Assembly (NCBI GenBank): GCA_900550865.1
Contig: URTM01000013.1
Location: forward strand, 12,194-76,193
DNA: 64,000 nucleotides
DNA from: an uncultured Dorea sp.
Lineage (GTDB): Bacteria; Bacillota; Clostridia; Lachnospirales; Lachnospiraceae
Direction of reading: 5' to 3'
This document shows, piece by piece, positions 51,153 to 60,165 of the stretch. The position numbers and the translations under genes were made by a program. Every line of letters starts with the position of its first letter. Positions within the stretch are counted from its first letter, which is position 1. The notes below the pieces were generated by a model, which searched no databases, was not told the DNA's origin, and saw only the letters and a list, made by a program, of their open reading frames with translations.

Positions 51153-51208
51153 ACTCTCACCTTCCCCTGTTCCGGATATCTGTATCCTTTTCTCTTTTTG
51201 CTAAGGTG

Positions 51209-51239
51209 ATTATATTCCTTCAAGCCGCTTGAAGGTCAA
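51209..51239 (-). promoter_or_regulatory. MerR-type promoter with 19-bp spacer (operon promoter)
   Basis: On the minus strand TTGACC (51239-51234), a 19-base spacer and TATAAT (51214-51209) form a promoter. The spacer region holds the dyad CCTTCAAGCGGCTTGAAGG, a perfect inverted repeat of eight bases on each side. A spacer of 19 with a central dyad is the hallmark of MerR-activated promoters. Confidence 0.9.
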
Positions 51240-51280
51240 GAAATTCACCATATCTTTTCCATTGCTTCTATTTTTTGTCT

Positions 51281-51595
51281 TTATTCGTATTCCCGCTCGA
51301 CTTTTTCCTCTGCTATCCGCTCTGTCTCTTCGATTGCTTCCTTATATCCGGTCAGAGCCGCAAATGGTGCAAACTGAGCTGCCCGGTCTGCTGTCGGCAT
51401 CAGCGGATGTGTCTCCGATACATGATGCGGAAAGCCCAGGATATCACCATATTTCCGCTGTACTTCCATTACTGATCTCTGCAATTTTCCAGAAAATTGT
51501 ATCCTGTTTTCCTTAGAAATATTTTTTACCGATTCTCTTTCTTGCAGAATCCGTTTTGTTGGAATATTTTCTTTCGAAATATTTTCCTTTCTCAC
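51281..51595 (-). CDS. Small partner protein of Y-family polymerase (YolD-like context)
   Basis: This 104-residue protein has a basic N-terminal part (MRKENISKENIPTKRILQE) and the conserved-looking MPTADRAAQFAPFAALTGY at residues 66-84. Short proteins of this type stand next to Y-family polymerases in Clostridia, comparable to YolD in Bacillus, but I am not sure of a shared family. Its start overlaps the polymerase stop by four bases (ATGA), so the two are coupled. Function is unknown, possibly polymerase control. Confidence 0.7.
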   Translation of the reverse strand: MRKENISKENIPTKRILQERESVKNISKENRIQFSGKLQRSVMEVQRKYGDILGFPHHVSETHPLMPTADRAAQFAPFAALTGYKEAIEETERIAEEKVEREYE

Positions 51596-53118
51596 GCTTT
51601 ATGTCCTCCGATCTGCCGGTTCCGTTCCATCGCAGTTCCATCCTCCTGCAGATTCATTCCTTTTAAGATTGCATTCTTCCCATATTTTTTCTTGATATCC
51701 AGCATCGCCTTCTGCATCTTTTTTTCCCGTTCCAGCTTCTCATTCTTCTCTTCCTTTTCCTTCTTTGCAGTTCCAAAATCTGTAAAGAGATTCATCTGTT
51801 CATACTGCTGTTCTTCCTGGAGCTCTTTCTCACTGATCACATGATTCGCTGCCATCGTAATCCGGCGGATCAGAAGATCCGGATTCACAATTTCATGATA
51901 CAGCTTTACAACTGCCTGTGTCATCAGTCTCGATGAAGAAGTATGCTGCTTCAGATTAGCGGTTCCATGTGCATGTTTCGGCAGCTTCCTGCCGTACCAG
52001 TCGGTCGTGATCTCCCCTACATTTTTCTTCGCTCCTTGTTCCAGATTCTTGATGTCGTATCCGATCGTCAGAACGATCTGATCTGTCACAAGACATTTAT
52101 CTACCAGACCCAGTGCCAGCTGGTCAATCATTTCCTTTACCACGATCTTTGTCTGTTCGAAATCATATGGACAGTGCAGTACCTGTCCCGCACCCATACT
52201 GTTATTCTCAGGCTTATACGCCTTCACATCTGCGATCGTGCAAGGCTCCCATCCCCATGCATGATCGATCAGAAGTTCTGCATTGATGCCAAACAACCGG
52301 TACAGCAGATCTTCATTATAATAATCTCCTGTTTTCCCAAGCGAGCATCTTGCCACATCTCCCATTGTAAATAAGCCGACTTCCGCAAGCTTCTTGGCAT
52401 ACCCCGGGCCCACACGCCAGAAATCCGTGATCGGCTGATGTGCCCACAAGAGCTTCCTATAAGAAATTTCTGTAAGTTCTGCAATTCTCACCCCATTCTG
52501 ATCCGGCTCGATATGCTTCGCCACAATATCCATGGCAACTTTACACAGGTACAGATTCGTTCCGATTCCGGCCGTTGCTGCAATCGACGTCTCCTGCTGG
52601 ATTTCCTGAATGATCTTCCCAGCCAGCTCCCTCGCCGTCATACAGTAAGTATTCAGATAATCAGTCACATCCATGAATACCTCGTCGATAGAATAGACAT
52701 GGATATCCTCCGGTGCAACGTATTTCAGATAAATGTTATAGATTTCTGTACTGTATTTCATATATAATGCCATCCTCGGAACTGCCGTAATATAATCCAG
52801 TTCCAATTCCGGATGTGCTTTTAATTCTTCGTTATCTGTGGAAGTTCCTGCAAACTTCTTTCCGGGTGCCATGCAGATCCGTCGTTTATTCACTTCTTTT
52901 ACCTTCTGCACGACCTCGAAGAGTCGGGCACGACCCGGTATCCCGTAGGATTTCAAGGAAGGAGACACTGCCAGACAGATGGTCTTTTCCGTACGGCTTT
53001 TGTCCGCCACTACCAGATTAGTCGTCATCGGATCCAATTCTCTTTCTCTGCATTCTACCGATGCGTAAAATGATTTCAGATCGATTGCTATATAGCTTCT
53101 CTGTTCTTTATCCGTCAT
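51592..53118 (-). CDS. Y-family (UmuC/ImpB-type) DNA polymerase
   Basis: This protein of about 508 residues performs error-prone translesion synthesis. Catalytic acidic residues are in SYIAIDLKSFYASVECRE (residues 8-25) and VYSIDEVFMDVTDYL near residue 140. The little-finger region and a Lys/Glu-rich tail (residues 445-490) follow. The ATG at 53118 follows AGGAGGAGAA. The promoter carries a LexA-like box, and the gene is coupled to a small protein. It lies between the two MerR-type promoters but has its own promoter. Confidence 0.92.
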   Translation of the reverse strand: MTDKEQRSYIAIDLKSFYASVECRERELDPMTTNLVVADKSRTEKTICLAVSPSLKSYGIPGRARLFEVVQKVKEVNKRRICMAPGKKFAGTSTDNEELKAHPELELDYITAVPRMALYMKYSTEIYNIYLKYVAPEDIHVYSIDEVFMDVTDYLNTYCMTARELAGKIIQEIQQETSIAATAGIGTNLYLCKVAMDIVAKHIEPDQNGVRIAELTEISYRKLLWAHQPITDFWRVGPGYAKKLAEVGLFTMGDVARCSLGKTGDYYNEDLLYRLFGINAELLIDHAWGWEPCTIADVKAYKPENNSMGAGQVLHCPYDFEQTKIVVKEMIDQLALGLVDKCLVTDQIVLTIGYDIKNLEQGAKKNVGEITTDWYGRKLPKHAHGTANLKQHTSSSRLMTQAVVKLYHEIVNPDLLIRRITMAANHVISEKELQEEQQYEQMNLFTDFGTAKKEKEEKNEKLEREKKMQKAMLDIKKKYGKNAILKGMNLQEDGTAMERNRQIGGHKA

Positions 53119-53147
53119 GTCTGTTCTCCTCCTTCCTTTTCTCATCT

Positions 53148-53191
53148 CGAATATATGTTCTCATTATACCAACATTCTGATTTTTCCACAA
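53148..53191 (-). promoter_or_regulatory. SOS-type promoter of Y-family polymerase gene with LexA-like box
   Basis: On the minus strand TTGTGG (53191-53186), 17 bases, TATAAT (53168-53163) are followed by GAACATATATTCG (53160-53148), which differs by one base from the Gram-positive LexA core GAAC-N4-GTTC. The box lies over the start site, so LexA would block transcription. Confidence 0.7.
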
Positions 53192-53226
53192 TACACAAGC
53201 AGTTACAAATTATTTTTCCAAAACTA

Positions 53227-53257
53227 TTGACCTTCAAGTTACTTGACAGTTTATATT
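53227..53257 (+). promoter_or_regulatory. MerR-type promoter with 19-bp spacer (target promoter)
   Basis: TTGACC (53227-53232), 19 bases, TATATT (53252-53257) form a promoter on the plus strand. The spacer includes CCTTCAAGTTACTTGACAG, closely related to the dyad of the MerR operon promoter (CCTTCAAGCGGCTTGAAGG). It drives the small membrane protein gene at 53336. Confidence 0.85.
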
Positions 53258-53335
53258 ATAGACAAGAAAAGAAAAAACATATTTGATAAGGATGCCGGCT
53301 ATTACCAAATTGCTTTAAAGAAAGGAGCACTTAAA

Positions 53336-53653
53336 ATGAAGAAAGATAAAAAAGTCTTATTTGATATTATTTTTAATTTCGTATGTATGACATATCTAAT
53401 CTACAATTGGATATCAATTACAAATGTTGGCGTCGTAACTGCACTGACACATAATAATGGTGATGCTATGCTGCTGATCTTCGGTGCTGCAATTGTTCTA
53501 ATCGTCTTTTTCATAATCGATATCATTTCTTTAATATCAGGGAAAAAGCAAAAAGGCTATTTGTTGCCGGGGTATGTCGGAGTGTCTATTGGTGTGAAAT
53601 GTATCGCAATACTATTCCTGGTTTTGGCATATATATTTAAACTTAGAATCTAG
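53336..53653 (+). CDS. Small membrane protein, putative MerR target
   Basis: This 105-residue protein has three membrane helices (about residues 7-26, 42-63 and 76-102) with a Lys-rich stretch between the second and third (LISGKKQKGY). The ATG at 53336 follows AAAGGAG, and an open frame from 53243 overlaps the promoter. It has its own MerR-type promoter, so it is likely induced by the membrane MerR regulator. No family is recognisable. It might modify the envelope or be an efflux accessory, which is inference. Confidence 0.72.
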   Translation: MKKDKKVLFDIIFNFVCMTYLIYNWISITNVGVVTALTHNNGDAMLLIFGAAIVLIVFFIIDIISLISGKKQKGYLLPGYVGVSIGVKCIAILFLVLAYIFKLRI

Positions 53654-53697
53654 GCATCTGCCACTGGCAGCTTCTTTTGAACGCATGACGTATAAAA
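53651..53697 (-). repeat. Dispersed intergenic repeat, copy E
   Basis: TAGGCATCTGCCACTGGCAG, then CTTCTTTTGAACGCATGACG, keeps the core palindrome CTGCCACTGGCAG and the GAACGCATG block. It starts at the stop codon of the small membrane gene and abuts the hairpin at 53696. Confidence 0.8.
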
Positions 53698-53740
53698 TAT
53701 GGCTGGCATATATTCTTTCATGATATATGCCAGCCATATT
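53696..53740. terminator. Strong hairpin after small membrane gene
   Basis: ATATGGCTGGCATATAT pairs with ATATATGCCAGCCATAT around nine bases. It is followed by TTTC on the plus side and TTTTAT on the minus side, so it is bidirectional between converging genes. Confidence 0.8.
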
Positions 53741-53762
53741 TCAAAATCCGTTTACCATTATT

Positions 53763-54767
53763 TTATTTATAATCCATCACCAGAAACATCGGTTTGATCG
53801 CTACCACTTCGTCATACTCTTCTTTCTCGACGACTACGCTGGAATTCAACGCCTTCAGATCTTTTTTCAAAACCTGCAATGCTTCCGGAATATTTCTCGC
53901 ACGCCCTTCTTTCATAATTTCCTGCATTCTCTTCAGCACAATCGGATGTGCATAGTGAGCCGGTACCGGGAAATCCGGATATTCTCTGATATAATCTTCC
54001 ATCTGACGGATGGATTCCGTCAGATGCTTCTCAATATAATTCTTATTATTCTTCGAAGTCGGAAGTACATTCGCTCCGGCAAATAAGAAGATTGCGGCCA
54101 GACCGAACAAAAGGAAATACATTCCAAATCCCGCATGCGTCGTCAGTGCATAGATACCATAGATAAATGCTGCGCCGCCCATCAGTACGATTGCAAGAGC
54201 TACCCATTTATATGCCGGATTGCTCCTGTCATAGGTACGTTTTTTCTTTGCCGACTGACTTAAGTCCATATAGATATCCGATTGCTTTTTCAGATACTCT
54301 TCTGCCTGTTCCAGCTTCGCAAGACATCTTTTTGTTTCTTCCGATACATTTCTTTCTCTTTGCTTTTCTGCCAGCCATCTTTCCTTCTCTGCCAGCTTTC
54401 GCTCAGCCTCAAGACTGTGCACCGGAATATCCGGATATTCTTCCTCTATGTATGCAAGAAATCTGTCCACATCTTCTTCATGTTTGAAATTACATTGCTT
54501 TTCTTTTCCGTCCTCATATACGACCACAAGATAGGATAATGTACCGAATACTCCTTTTCCTGTAAATCCACCCTTACTCATGGCGATTCTTTTGAAGATC
54601 CTTTTTACAGAACCAATCGGTATGTAATACCTTCTGTCAATATAAAAGCTGCTAAGATACACTGCCTTTTTTCCAATGCCACAAGGTCCGATCTTCTTGC
54701 ATTCTTTTTTGTCTTTTATCAATTCTTCATCTGGAATCGATACATTACCCAGTCTTTGTGGTTTCAT
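53763..54767 (-). CDS. Unknown membrane protein with coiled-coil and two helices
   Basis: This 334-residue protein has a soluble N-terminal part resembling a small signalling or PH-like domain (AVYLSSFYIDRRYYIPIGSV, LSYLVVVYEDGKEKQC). A charged coiled coil (residues 120-170) follows, with two membrane helices near residues 190-210 and 220-240 and a helical end domain (residues 250-330). I do not recognise the family. It lies upstream of the convergent terminator and downstream of cstA, 54 bp below, and may be co-transcribed with it. No catalytic residues are evident. Confidence 0.75.
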   Translation of the reverse strand: MKPQRLGNVSIPDEELIKDKKECKKIGPCGIGKKAVYLSSFYIDRRYYIPIGSVKRIFKRIAMSKGGFTGKGVFGTLSYLVVVYEDGKEKQCNFKHEEDVDRFLAYIEEEYPDIPVHSLEAERKLAEKERWLAEKQRERNVSEETKRCLAKLEQAEEYLKKQSDIYMDLSQSAKKKRTYDRSNPAYKWVALAIVLMGGAAFIYGIYALTTHAGFGMYFLLFGLAAIFLFAGANVLPTSKNNKNYIEKHLTESIRQMEDYIREYPDFPVPAHYAHPIVLKRMQEIMKEGRARNIPEALQVLKKDLKALNSSVVVEKEEYDEVVAIKPMFLVMDYK

Positions 54768-54820
54768 CTTTTCATCATCTCATTTCTGTCTTTTATGTAT
54801 ACAAATACACTGTCTTACAA

Positions 54821-56260
54821 CTATGCTTTCATTGGTTTCTTTGTCGCACGGATAAAGATTCCAAGGAATACTGCTGCCAGGATAATTCCTACCGGATAAG
54901 CAACCTTCGTAGAAAGTCCCAGACACTCTTCTGCACAGAAGAAATAGGTCATGGAAACTGCACTCATGAATGTTGCCGGTACCGCTGTGATCCAGTAATT
55001 CTTCTTCTCGCGGAACAGATACATACTTGCTGTCCACAGAACGATCATAGCCAGTGTCTGGTTTGTCCAGCTGAAGTATCTCCATACGATTGCGTAATCC
55101 AGATGTCCGACAAATGCACCAACTGCAAGAAGCGGAATACATAACATCAAACGTTTCTGCATCTTATTCTGATCAACTTTGAACCAGTCTGCCAGTACCA
55201 GACGGGCACTACGGAATGCCGTATCACCTGAAGTGATCGGGCATACGATAACTCCGATCATTGCAAGTGCAACACCTACGCCGCCCATCGTCTTGATACA
55301 TACATCATAAATAGCTGCTGACTGACCATTTGCAAGAATATCATTCAGACCTGTACTCAGGCCACCTGTAATTTTATAAATGGAACATCCTGCTGCTGCC
55401 CAGATCAGTGCGATCACACCTTCTGCAACCATAGCACCATAGAATACGAAATGTCCCTGTTTCTCAGATTTCATACACCGTGCCATCAGTGGTGACTGTG
55501 TAGAATGGAATCCGGAAATAGCTCCACATGCTACGGTAATGAACATAAAGCTCCAGATCGGCTTTCCTGCCGGATGCATATTCGTGAAATGCGTCCAGAT
55601 CTCAGGAATCGTATAATTCGGATTCGTAAAAATACCAAAGATAACACCGATTGCCATAACGATCAGACAGATACCAAACAATGGATAGATACGTCCGATA
55701 ATCTTATCAATTGAAATAAATGTTGCAACAAAGTAATATGCAAGGATGATCCAAAGCCATACTTCCGGATTAGCCAAAGCTCCTGTCACACCTTTATTTC
55801 CCAGTAATGTAACGATCAATCCTGCCGGTCCTACTGCAAATACGGTACCAACCATGACCAGAAGTACCACACTAAATACACGCATGACATTTTTCATCAC
55901 ATTTCCAAGATAGATTCCGCACACTTCAGAAATCGATGCTCCGTCATTTCTTTCAGAAAGCATACCTGAAAAATAATCATGTACACCTCCTGCAAAGATC
56001 GTACCGAATGTAATCCACAGGAATACAACCGGTCCCCATAAAGCACCCTGCATAGCTCCGAAAATCGGTCCAAGACCTGCAATATTCAAAAGCTGTACCA
56101 GGAACAACTTCCACTGTGGCATTACTACATAATCCACACCGTCATTGATCCTGACCGCCGGTGTCTCTCTGTCATCCGGTGCAAAAGTGTTCTCTACCAC
56201 TTTACCATAGACAAAATACCCTCCTATAAGTAACGCTAAGCAAATAATAAAACTAATCAT
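54821..56260 (-). CDS. cstA: Carbon starvation protein CstA-family peptide/pyruvate transporter
   Basis: This 479-residue membrane protein has about 13-14 helices. It starts ICLALLIGGYFVYGKVVENT, and FSGMLSERNDGASISEV and ITSGDTAFRSARL are well-conserved CstA segments. It is a shorter member than E. coli CstA (about 700) and fits the clostridial type. CstA proteins take up peptides or pyruvate under carbon limitation. A possible rise during starvation is inferred only from the family. Confidence 0.92.
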   Translation of the reverse strand: MISFIICLALLIGGYFVYGKVVENTFAPDDRETPAVRINDGVDYVVMPQWKLFLVQLLNIAGLGPIFGAMQGALWGPVVFLWITFGTIFAGGVHDYFSGMLSERNDGASISEVCGIYLGNVMKNVMRVFSVVLLVMVGTVFAVGPAGLIVTLLGNKGVTGALANPEVWLWIILAYYFVATFISIDKIIGRIYPLFGICLIVMAIGVIFGIFTNPNYTIPEIWTHFTNMHPAGKPIWSFMFITVACGAISGFHSTQSPLMARCMKSEKQGHFVFYGAMVAEGVIALIWAAAGCSIYKITGGLSTGLNDILANGQSAAIYDVCIKTMGGVGVALAMIGVIVCPITSGDTAFRSARLVLADWFKVDQNKMQKRLMLCIPLLAVGAFVGHLDYAIVWRYFSWTNQTLAMIVLWTASMYLFREKKNYWITAVPATFMSAVSMTYFFCAEECLGLSTKVAYPVGIILAAVFLGIFIRATKKPMKA

Positions 56261-56392
56261 GACAACACCTCCAATGTCCTTTATTCCTTAATATTTCCTT
56301 AACCTACTTCCATTATAGGATTATGTGCATTTTTTTCAAGTGTTTTTTGAAAATTCTTGTATTTTTTATGCATTTTGCACAACCACCGTTCT

Positions 56393-57073
56393 CTATCTTT
56401 CTAATTTTACTCCGAATTTTAATGCATCCTTCGAACAGACCTGTGTACATTTCCCACAACGGATACATTCTGCCGAATCCGGTGTCTCTACCGGATCAAC
56501 ATCCATCGGACAGACACTGCTGCATTTCCCGCAATGGATACATTTTTCCATGTCTACATCCATATGGAAAAAGCTGACTTTATTCAGTATTCCATAGATT
56601 GCTCCCAAAGGGCACATCACTTTGCAGAAAAATCTGCAGATACTCAAAGTTCCGGCCAATGTGATCACAAGTATCAGCATTTTCACAGAAAATAATGTCC
56701 CGATCACATGGCGGAGTTCCGGATGTGTGGAAAGGAGTGGAATTCCTCCTTCCAGTGTTCCGACCGGACAGATATATTCACAGAATGCCGGCGCACCGCT
56801 TCCGACGACATTCGTCTTTACCACGGGAAGCAACAGAACGAATACTGCCAGCAGAATATATTTGATCCAGGTAAATCCTTTCCATAACTTCTTCTTCGGA
56901 AACGGGATCTTATACAGCAGTTCCTGCAGCAATCCAAACGGACATAGAAATCCACAGACCGCACGTCCCAGAACGACTCCGAATGCCAGGATCATTCCCC
57001 AGACAAGGTAACTGTTGTTCTCAGATGCAAAAAAGGAAAATGCCGGCACCCCAAGATACCGGCATTTTCCCAC
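56393..57073 (-). pseudogene. 5'-truncated membrane 4Fe-4S (polyferredoxin/NapH-type) protein
   Basis: About 210 codons of a membrane iron-sulfur protein are present: GRAVCGFLCPFGLLQELLYK, ICRFFCKVMCPLGAIYG and two ferredoxin CX2CX2CX3C clusters, CIHCGKCSSVCP and CIRCGKCTQVCS, near the C-terminus. Such proteins carry electrons at the membrane. About 70 N-terminal residues with the first cysteine group are missing. The only possible start (GTG 57073) lies inside the terminator hairpin of the neighbouring ald gene with a stop just before it, and there is no ribosome site. A deletion probably joined ald's terminator to this coding part. Confidence 0.75.
57029..57070 (-). terminator. Terminator of alanine dehydrogenase gene
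   Basis: GGAAAATGCCGG pairs with CCGGCATTTTCC around twelve bases, followed on the minus strand by TTTTTT (57034-57029). Confidence 0.9.
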
Positions 57074-57127
57074 TCATAGGAATCAATCATTTAGTTTTAG
57101 TTGCTTCTTATTATAATGGCAATTCAA

Positions 57128-58243
57128 TTAACATACAGATTTGATATCTGTGTATTCATAACAGTCAAAGCTGTCTGCTACGTTCTTGCATGTTAATTTT
57201 CCATCGTATGTATTTACAGCTGAATAGATAACTTCGTTATCTTTGCATGCCTGCTCAAGTCCTTTTCCTGCAATCTGCAGTCCATAAGACAGTGTAGCAT
57301 TTGTCAGTGCAATTGTAGATGTTCTTGGAACTGCTCCAGGCATATTTCCTACACAGTAGTGAACAACGCCATCTTCAATGAAGATCGGATCATCGTGGTA
57401 TGTAACTTTTGTTGTCTCACCACATCCGCCCTGATCAACAGCTACGTCTACAAATACAGCACCTGGTTTCATCTCTTTGAGATATTTTTTCTTGAAGATC
57501 TTAGGAGCTGATTTTCCTGGAATCAGAACACATCCGATTACGAGGTCTGCTTCTTTTACAGCTTTTTCAATATTTGCATCATTAGAAACAAGTGTCTGGA
57601 TACGTGCTCCAAAGATATCATCCAGATAAGCCAGTCTCTGAAGGTTGATATCCATGATTGTTACATTAGCGCCCATTCCTACAGCGATCTTACAAGCGTT
57701 TGTTCCTACAGATCCGCCACCGAGGATTACGATGTTAGCCTTTGGTGTTCCAGGAACTCCTGCTAAGAGAACTCCTTCTCCTCCAAATCTCTTCTCAAGA
57801 TATTTTGCGCCTTCCTGAATACTCAGACGTCCTGCGATCTGGCTCATTGGAGCAAGCAGAGGAATGCTTCCGTTTCTTTCGATCAGTGTCTCATAAGCAA
57901 CACCTTTTACCTTTGCTCCGAGGAGAGCGTCTGTCTGCGGCTTATCCGCTGCAAGGTGGAGATATGTATAAAGGATCAGTCCTTCGTGGAATAATGGATA
58001 TTCTTCCGGAAGCGGTTCTTTTACTTTGATCATCATCTCTACAGTATCCCATACTTCTTTTGCTGTATCAATCATCTTAGCCCCAGCTGCCACATATTCG
58101 GCATCTAAGAATCCTGATCCTTCTCCGGCACCTTTTTCGATATAAACATCGTGTCCTGCGTTCACATAGCTCTTAACATTGTCAGGTGTCATACCTACAC
58201 GGAACTCGTTGTTTTTAATCTCTTTTACACATCCTACTTTCAT
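57128..58243 (-). CDS. ald: Alanine dehydrogenase
   Basis: This 371-residue NAD-dependent enzyme interconverts alanine and pyruvate. The N-terminal part has MKVGCVKEIKNNEFRVGMTP and KVKEPLPEEYP (catalytic lysine), the Rossmann fold has VILGGGSVGTNACKIAVGMG, and the end has YCVGNMPGAVPRTSTIALTN. Length and motifs are typical. It lies next to a sodium:alanine symporter on the same strand, so alanine uptake and use are probably linked. AGGAGG stands before the start. Confidence 0.96.
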   Translation of the reverse strand: MKVGCVKEIKNNEFRVGMTPDNVKSYVNAGHDVYIEKGAGEGSGFLDAEYVAAGAKMIDTAKEVWDTVEMMIKVKEPLPEEYPLFHEGLILYTYLHLAADKPQTDALLGAKVKGVAYETLIERNGSIPLLAPMSQIAGRLSIQEGAKYLEKRFGGEGVLLAGVPGTPKANIVILGGGSVGTNACKIAVGMGANVTIMDINLQRLAYLDDIFGARIQTLVSNDANIEKAVKEADLVIGCVLIPGKSAPKIFKKKYLKEMKPGAVFVDVAVDQGGCGETTKVTYHDDPIFIEDGVVHYCVGNMPGAVPRTSTIALTNATLSYGLQIAGKGLEQACKDNEVIYSAVNTYDGKLTCKNVADSFDCYEYTDIKSVC

Positions 58244-58418
58244 TTTGAAAAACCTCCTAAAATTTTAATCCGTTTACTTTTTTGAATGAAGATTATTTTT
58301 CTTTATCTTGTTTTGTTGAAGAATATTCTTCATTTCTGTCTGAACTCATACTAACACACTCAAGTTGTTAATGCAATAAAAGTTATTTTTTTCACCAGTA
58401 AGTTATTTTTTTGTCTTT

Positions 58419-59816
58419 CTAATTCTTTTTCTCTTCTTTTGCGAAGTAATCTTTTACCAGTTTTGCCACTGTTCCTGACATCAGGAATAATGCGATCAAG
58501 TTAGGGATAGACATCAGACCATTACAGGTATCTGCAATTCCCCAGATGATACCAAGGTCCACTGTTGCACCAAGGATTGCGACCAGCGCATACACGATCA
58601 TAAATGGTTTCACAACCTTTGTTGTAAATACAAACTCGATACATCTTGCTCCGTAAAGTCCCCATCCAAGGATCGTTGAGAATGCAAAACAGCACATTGC
58701 AATTGCAGTAAAGATCGTTACCCAGCTGCCATATGTGGTTACGAATCCTGAGATGGTAAGCTCCGCACCTGCTGCCACGCCGTACTGGATTCCTTCGCCG
58801 CCACAAAGGATAACCAGTGCTGTCAGTGTACAGATCACGATTGTATCTGCAAATACTTCAAAGATTCCAAACATACCCTGTTTTACAGGCTCATTGGTAT
58901 CTGCACATGCATGTGCGATCGATCCGGTACCGATTCCGGCCTCATTTGAAAAGATACCTCTGGAAACACCACGTCTCATAGTCATGAACATGCTTCCAAC
59001 CACACCGCCGGTAAATGCTGACGGGTTAAATGCTCCCACAAAGATCATCTCAAATACATGCGGAACTTTGTCTGCATTCAGTACAACTACTCCGACTGCA
59101 AGGATGATATAGAATACTGCCATGAATGGAACCAGCTTCTCTGTTACGGTACCGATACGTTTTACTCCGCCAAGTAAAACAACCGCTACCAGTGCTGCAA
59201 TCATAATTCCAATCACCAGATTCACCATACCTACCTGTGCGTCATCGATCACATGGTAGCTTATAAGTGCCGAATCGATGGATGTCGTAATGGTATTTAC
59301 CTGTGTTGCATTTCCTGTTCCAAGTACCGTCAAACTTCCAAGGATCGCATATACCGAAGCCATCCAGTACCATTTCTTTCCAAGTCCGTTCTTGATATAA
59401 TACATCGGGCCCCCAACATAATCTCCCTCTGCATTCTTCTCTCTGTAATGAACTGCAAGTGTAACTTCTGAGAACTTCGTACACATTCCAAGCAATGCGG
59501 ACACCCACATCCAGAACACTGCTCCTGCTCCTCCGATTGCAATTGCACCGGCAACTCCGGCAATATTTCCCGTTCCTACCGTTGCCGCAAGCGCCGTACA
59601 TACTGCCTGGAATGGAGTGATACTACCTTCCTTCGCTTCTGACTTTGTGAAGATACGTCCGATAGAATTCTTAATGGCATACCCAAATTTACGAAACTGT
59701 ATAAATCCTGTACGAGCTGAAAGTACAAGCCCTACACCGATAATACAGACCATTGCCGGAACCCCCCAGACGAAATTGTTAACGGCCGCATTCACGTTTT
59801 CAATTGTTTGTAACAT
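58419..59816 (-). CDS. Sodium:alanine symporter (AGCS family)
   Basis: This symporter of about 465 residues has about 11 membrane helices: TAVGTGNIAGVAGAIAIGGAG near residue 85 is the family signature, followed by FWMWVSALLGMCTKFSEVTL and the GISRGIFSNEAG-like GVSRGIFSNEAGIGTGSI. It imports alanine or glycine with sodium. The start at 59816 follows GAGAGGAAAAGAA, and an open frame to 59945 has no ribosome site. It lies upstream of ald on the same strand with 175 bases between them. An RpiR regulator is divergent. Confidence 0.93.
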   Translation of the reverse strand: MLQTIENVNAAVNNFVWGVPAMVCIIGVGLVLSARTGFIQFRKFGYAIKNSIGRIFTKSEAKEGSITPFQAVCTALAATVGTGNIAGVAGAIAIGGAGAVFWMWVSALLGMCTKFSEVTLAVHYREKNAEGDYVGGPMYYIKNGLGKKWYWMASVYAILGSLTVLGTGNATQVNTITTSIDSALISYHVIDDAQVGMVNLVIGIMIAALVAVVLLGGVKRIGTVTEKLVPFMAVFYIILAVGVVVLNADKVPHVFEMIFVGAFNPSAFTGGVVGSMFMTMRRGVSRGIFSNEAGIGTGSIAHACADTNEPVKQGMFGIFEVFADTIVICTLTALVILCGGEGIQYGVAAGAELTISGFVTTYGSWVTIFTAIAMCCFAFSTILGWGLYGARCIEFVFTTKVVKPFMIVYALVAILGATVDLGIIWGIADTCNGLMSIPNLIALFLMSGTVAKLVKDYFAKEEKKN

Positions 59817-60101
59817 TTCTTTTCCTCTCTTTCGTCGTTCGTTGGCTTGATAATAACATACCTTTGTTTTTTTGTACATAATTATTTTTGCAAATTTTAC
59901 ATATATGTTATTATTTTCACATATCTTTTTGTGCATTACGCACAATACTTTTCATATTTTTGACGATTTAGACTCAAAAAGATTGGAGCATGCTTCATTT
60001 ACATGATATATAAATAACGACAAAAAATTATCATTATCTATAAGTTTTTCCCTCTTTTTTCGCATTTTCAGGCGATTTTTCCCTTTTCCACGTTCTCTGT
60101 C

Positions 60102-60130
60102 TTGCAACTTTTGCAGATTCATGCTTTAAT
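60102..60130 (+). promoter_or_regulatory. Promoter of rpiR-type gene
   Basis: TTGCAA (60102-60107), 17 bases and TTTAAT (60125-60130) lie 35 bases upstream of the coding start. Confidence 0.6.
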
Positions 60131-60165
60131 CTAATTATCAATATCACTTTCGGAGGAACTATATT

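Noticed and set aside
53243..53335. N-terminal extension of the small membrane protein from 53243
   Set aside because: The region contains the -10 element at 53252-53257; the ATG at 53336 has AAAGGAG in front.
58379..58412. GTTATTTTTTT direct repeat between ald and the symporter gene
   Set aside because: Two copies in AT-rich DNA are likely chance or part of a weak terminator; there is no stem and no other copy.
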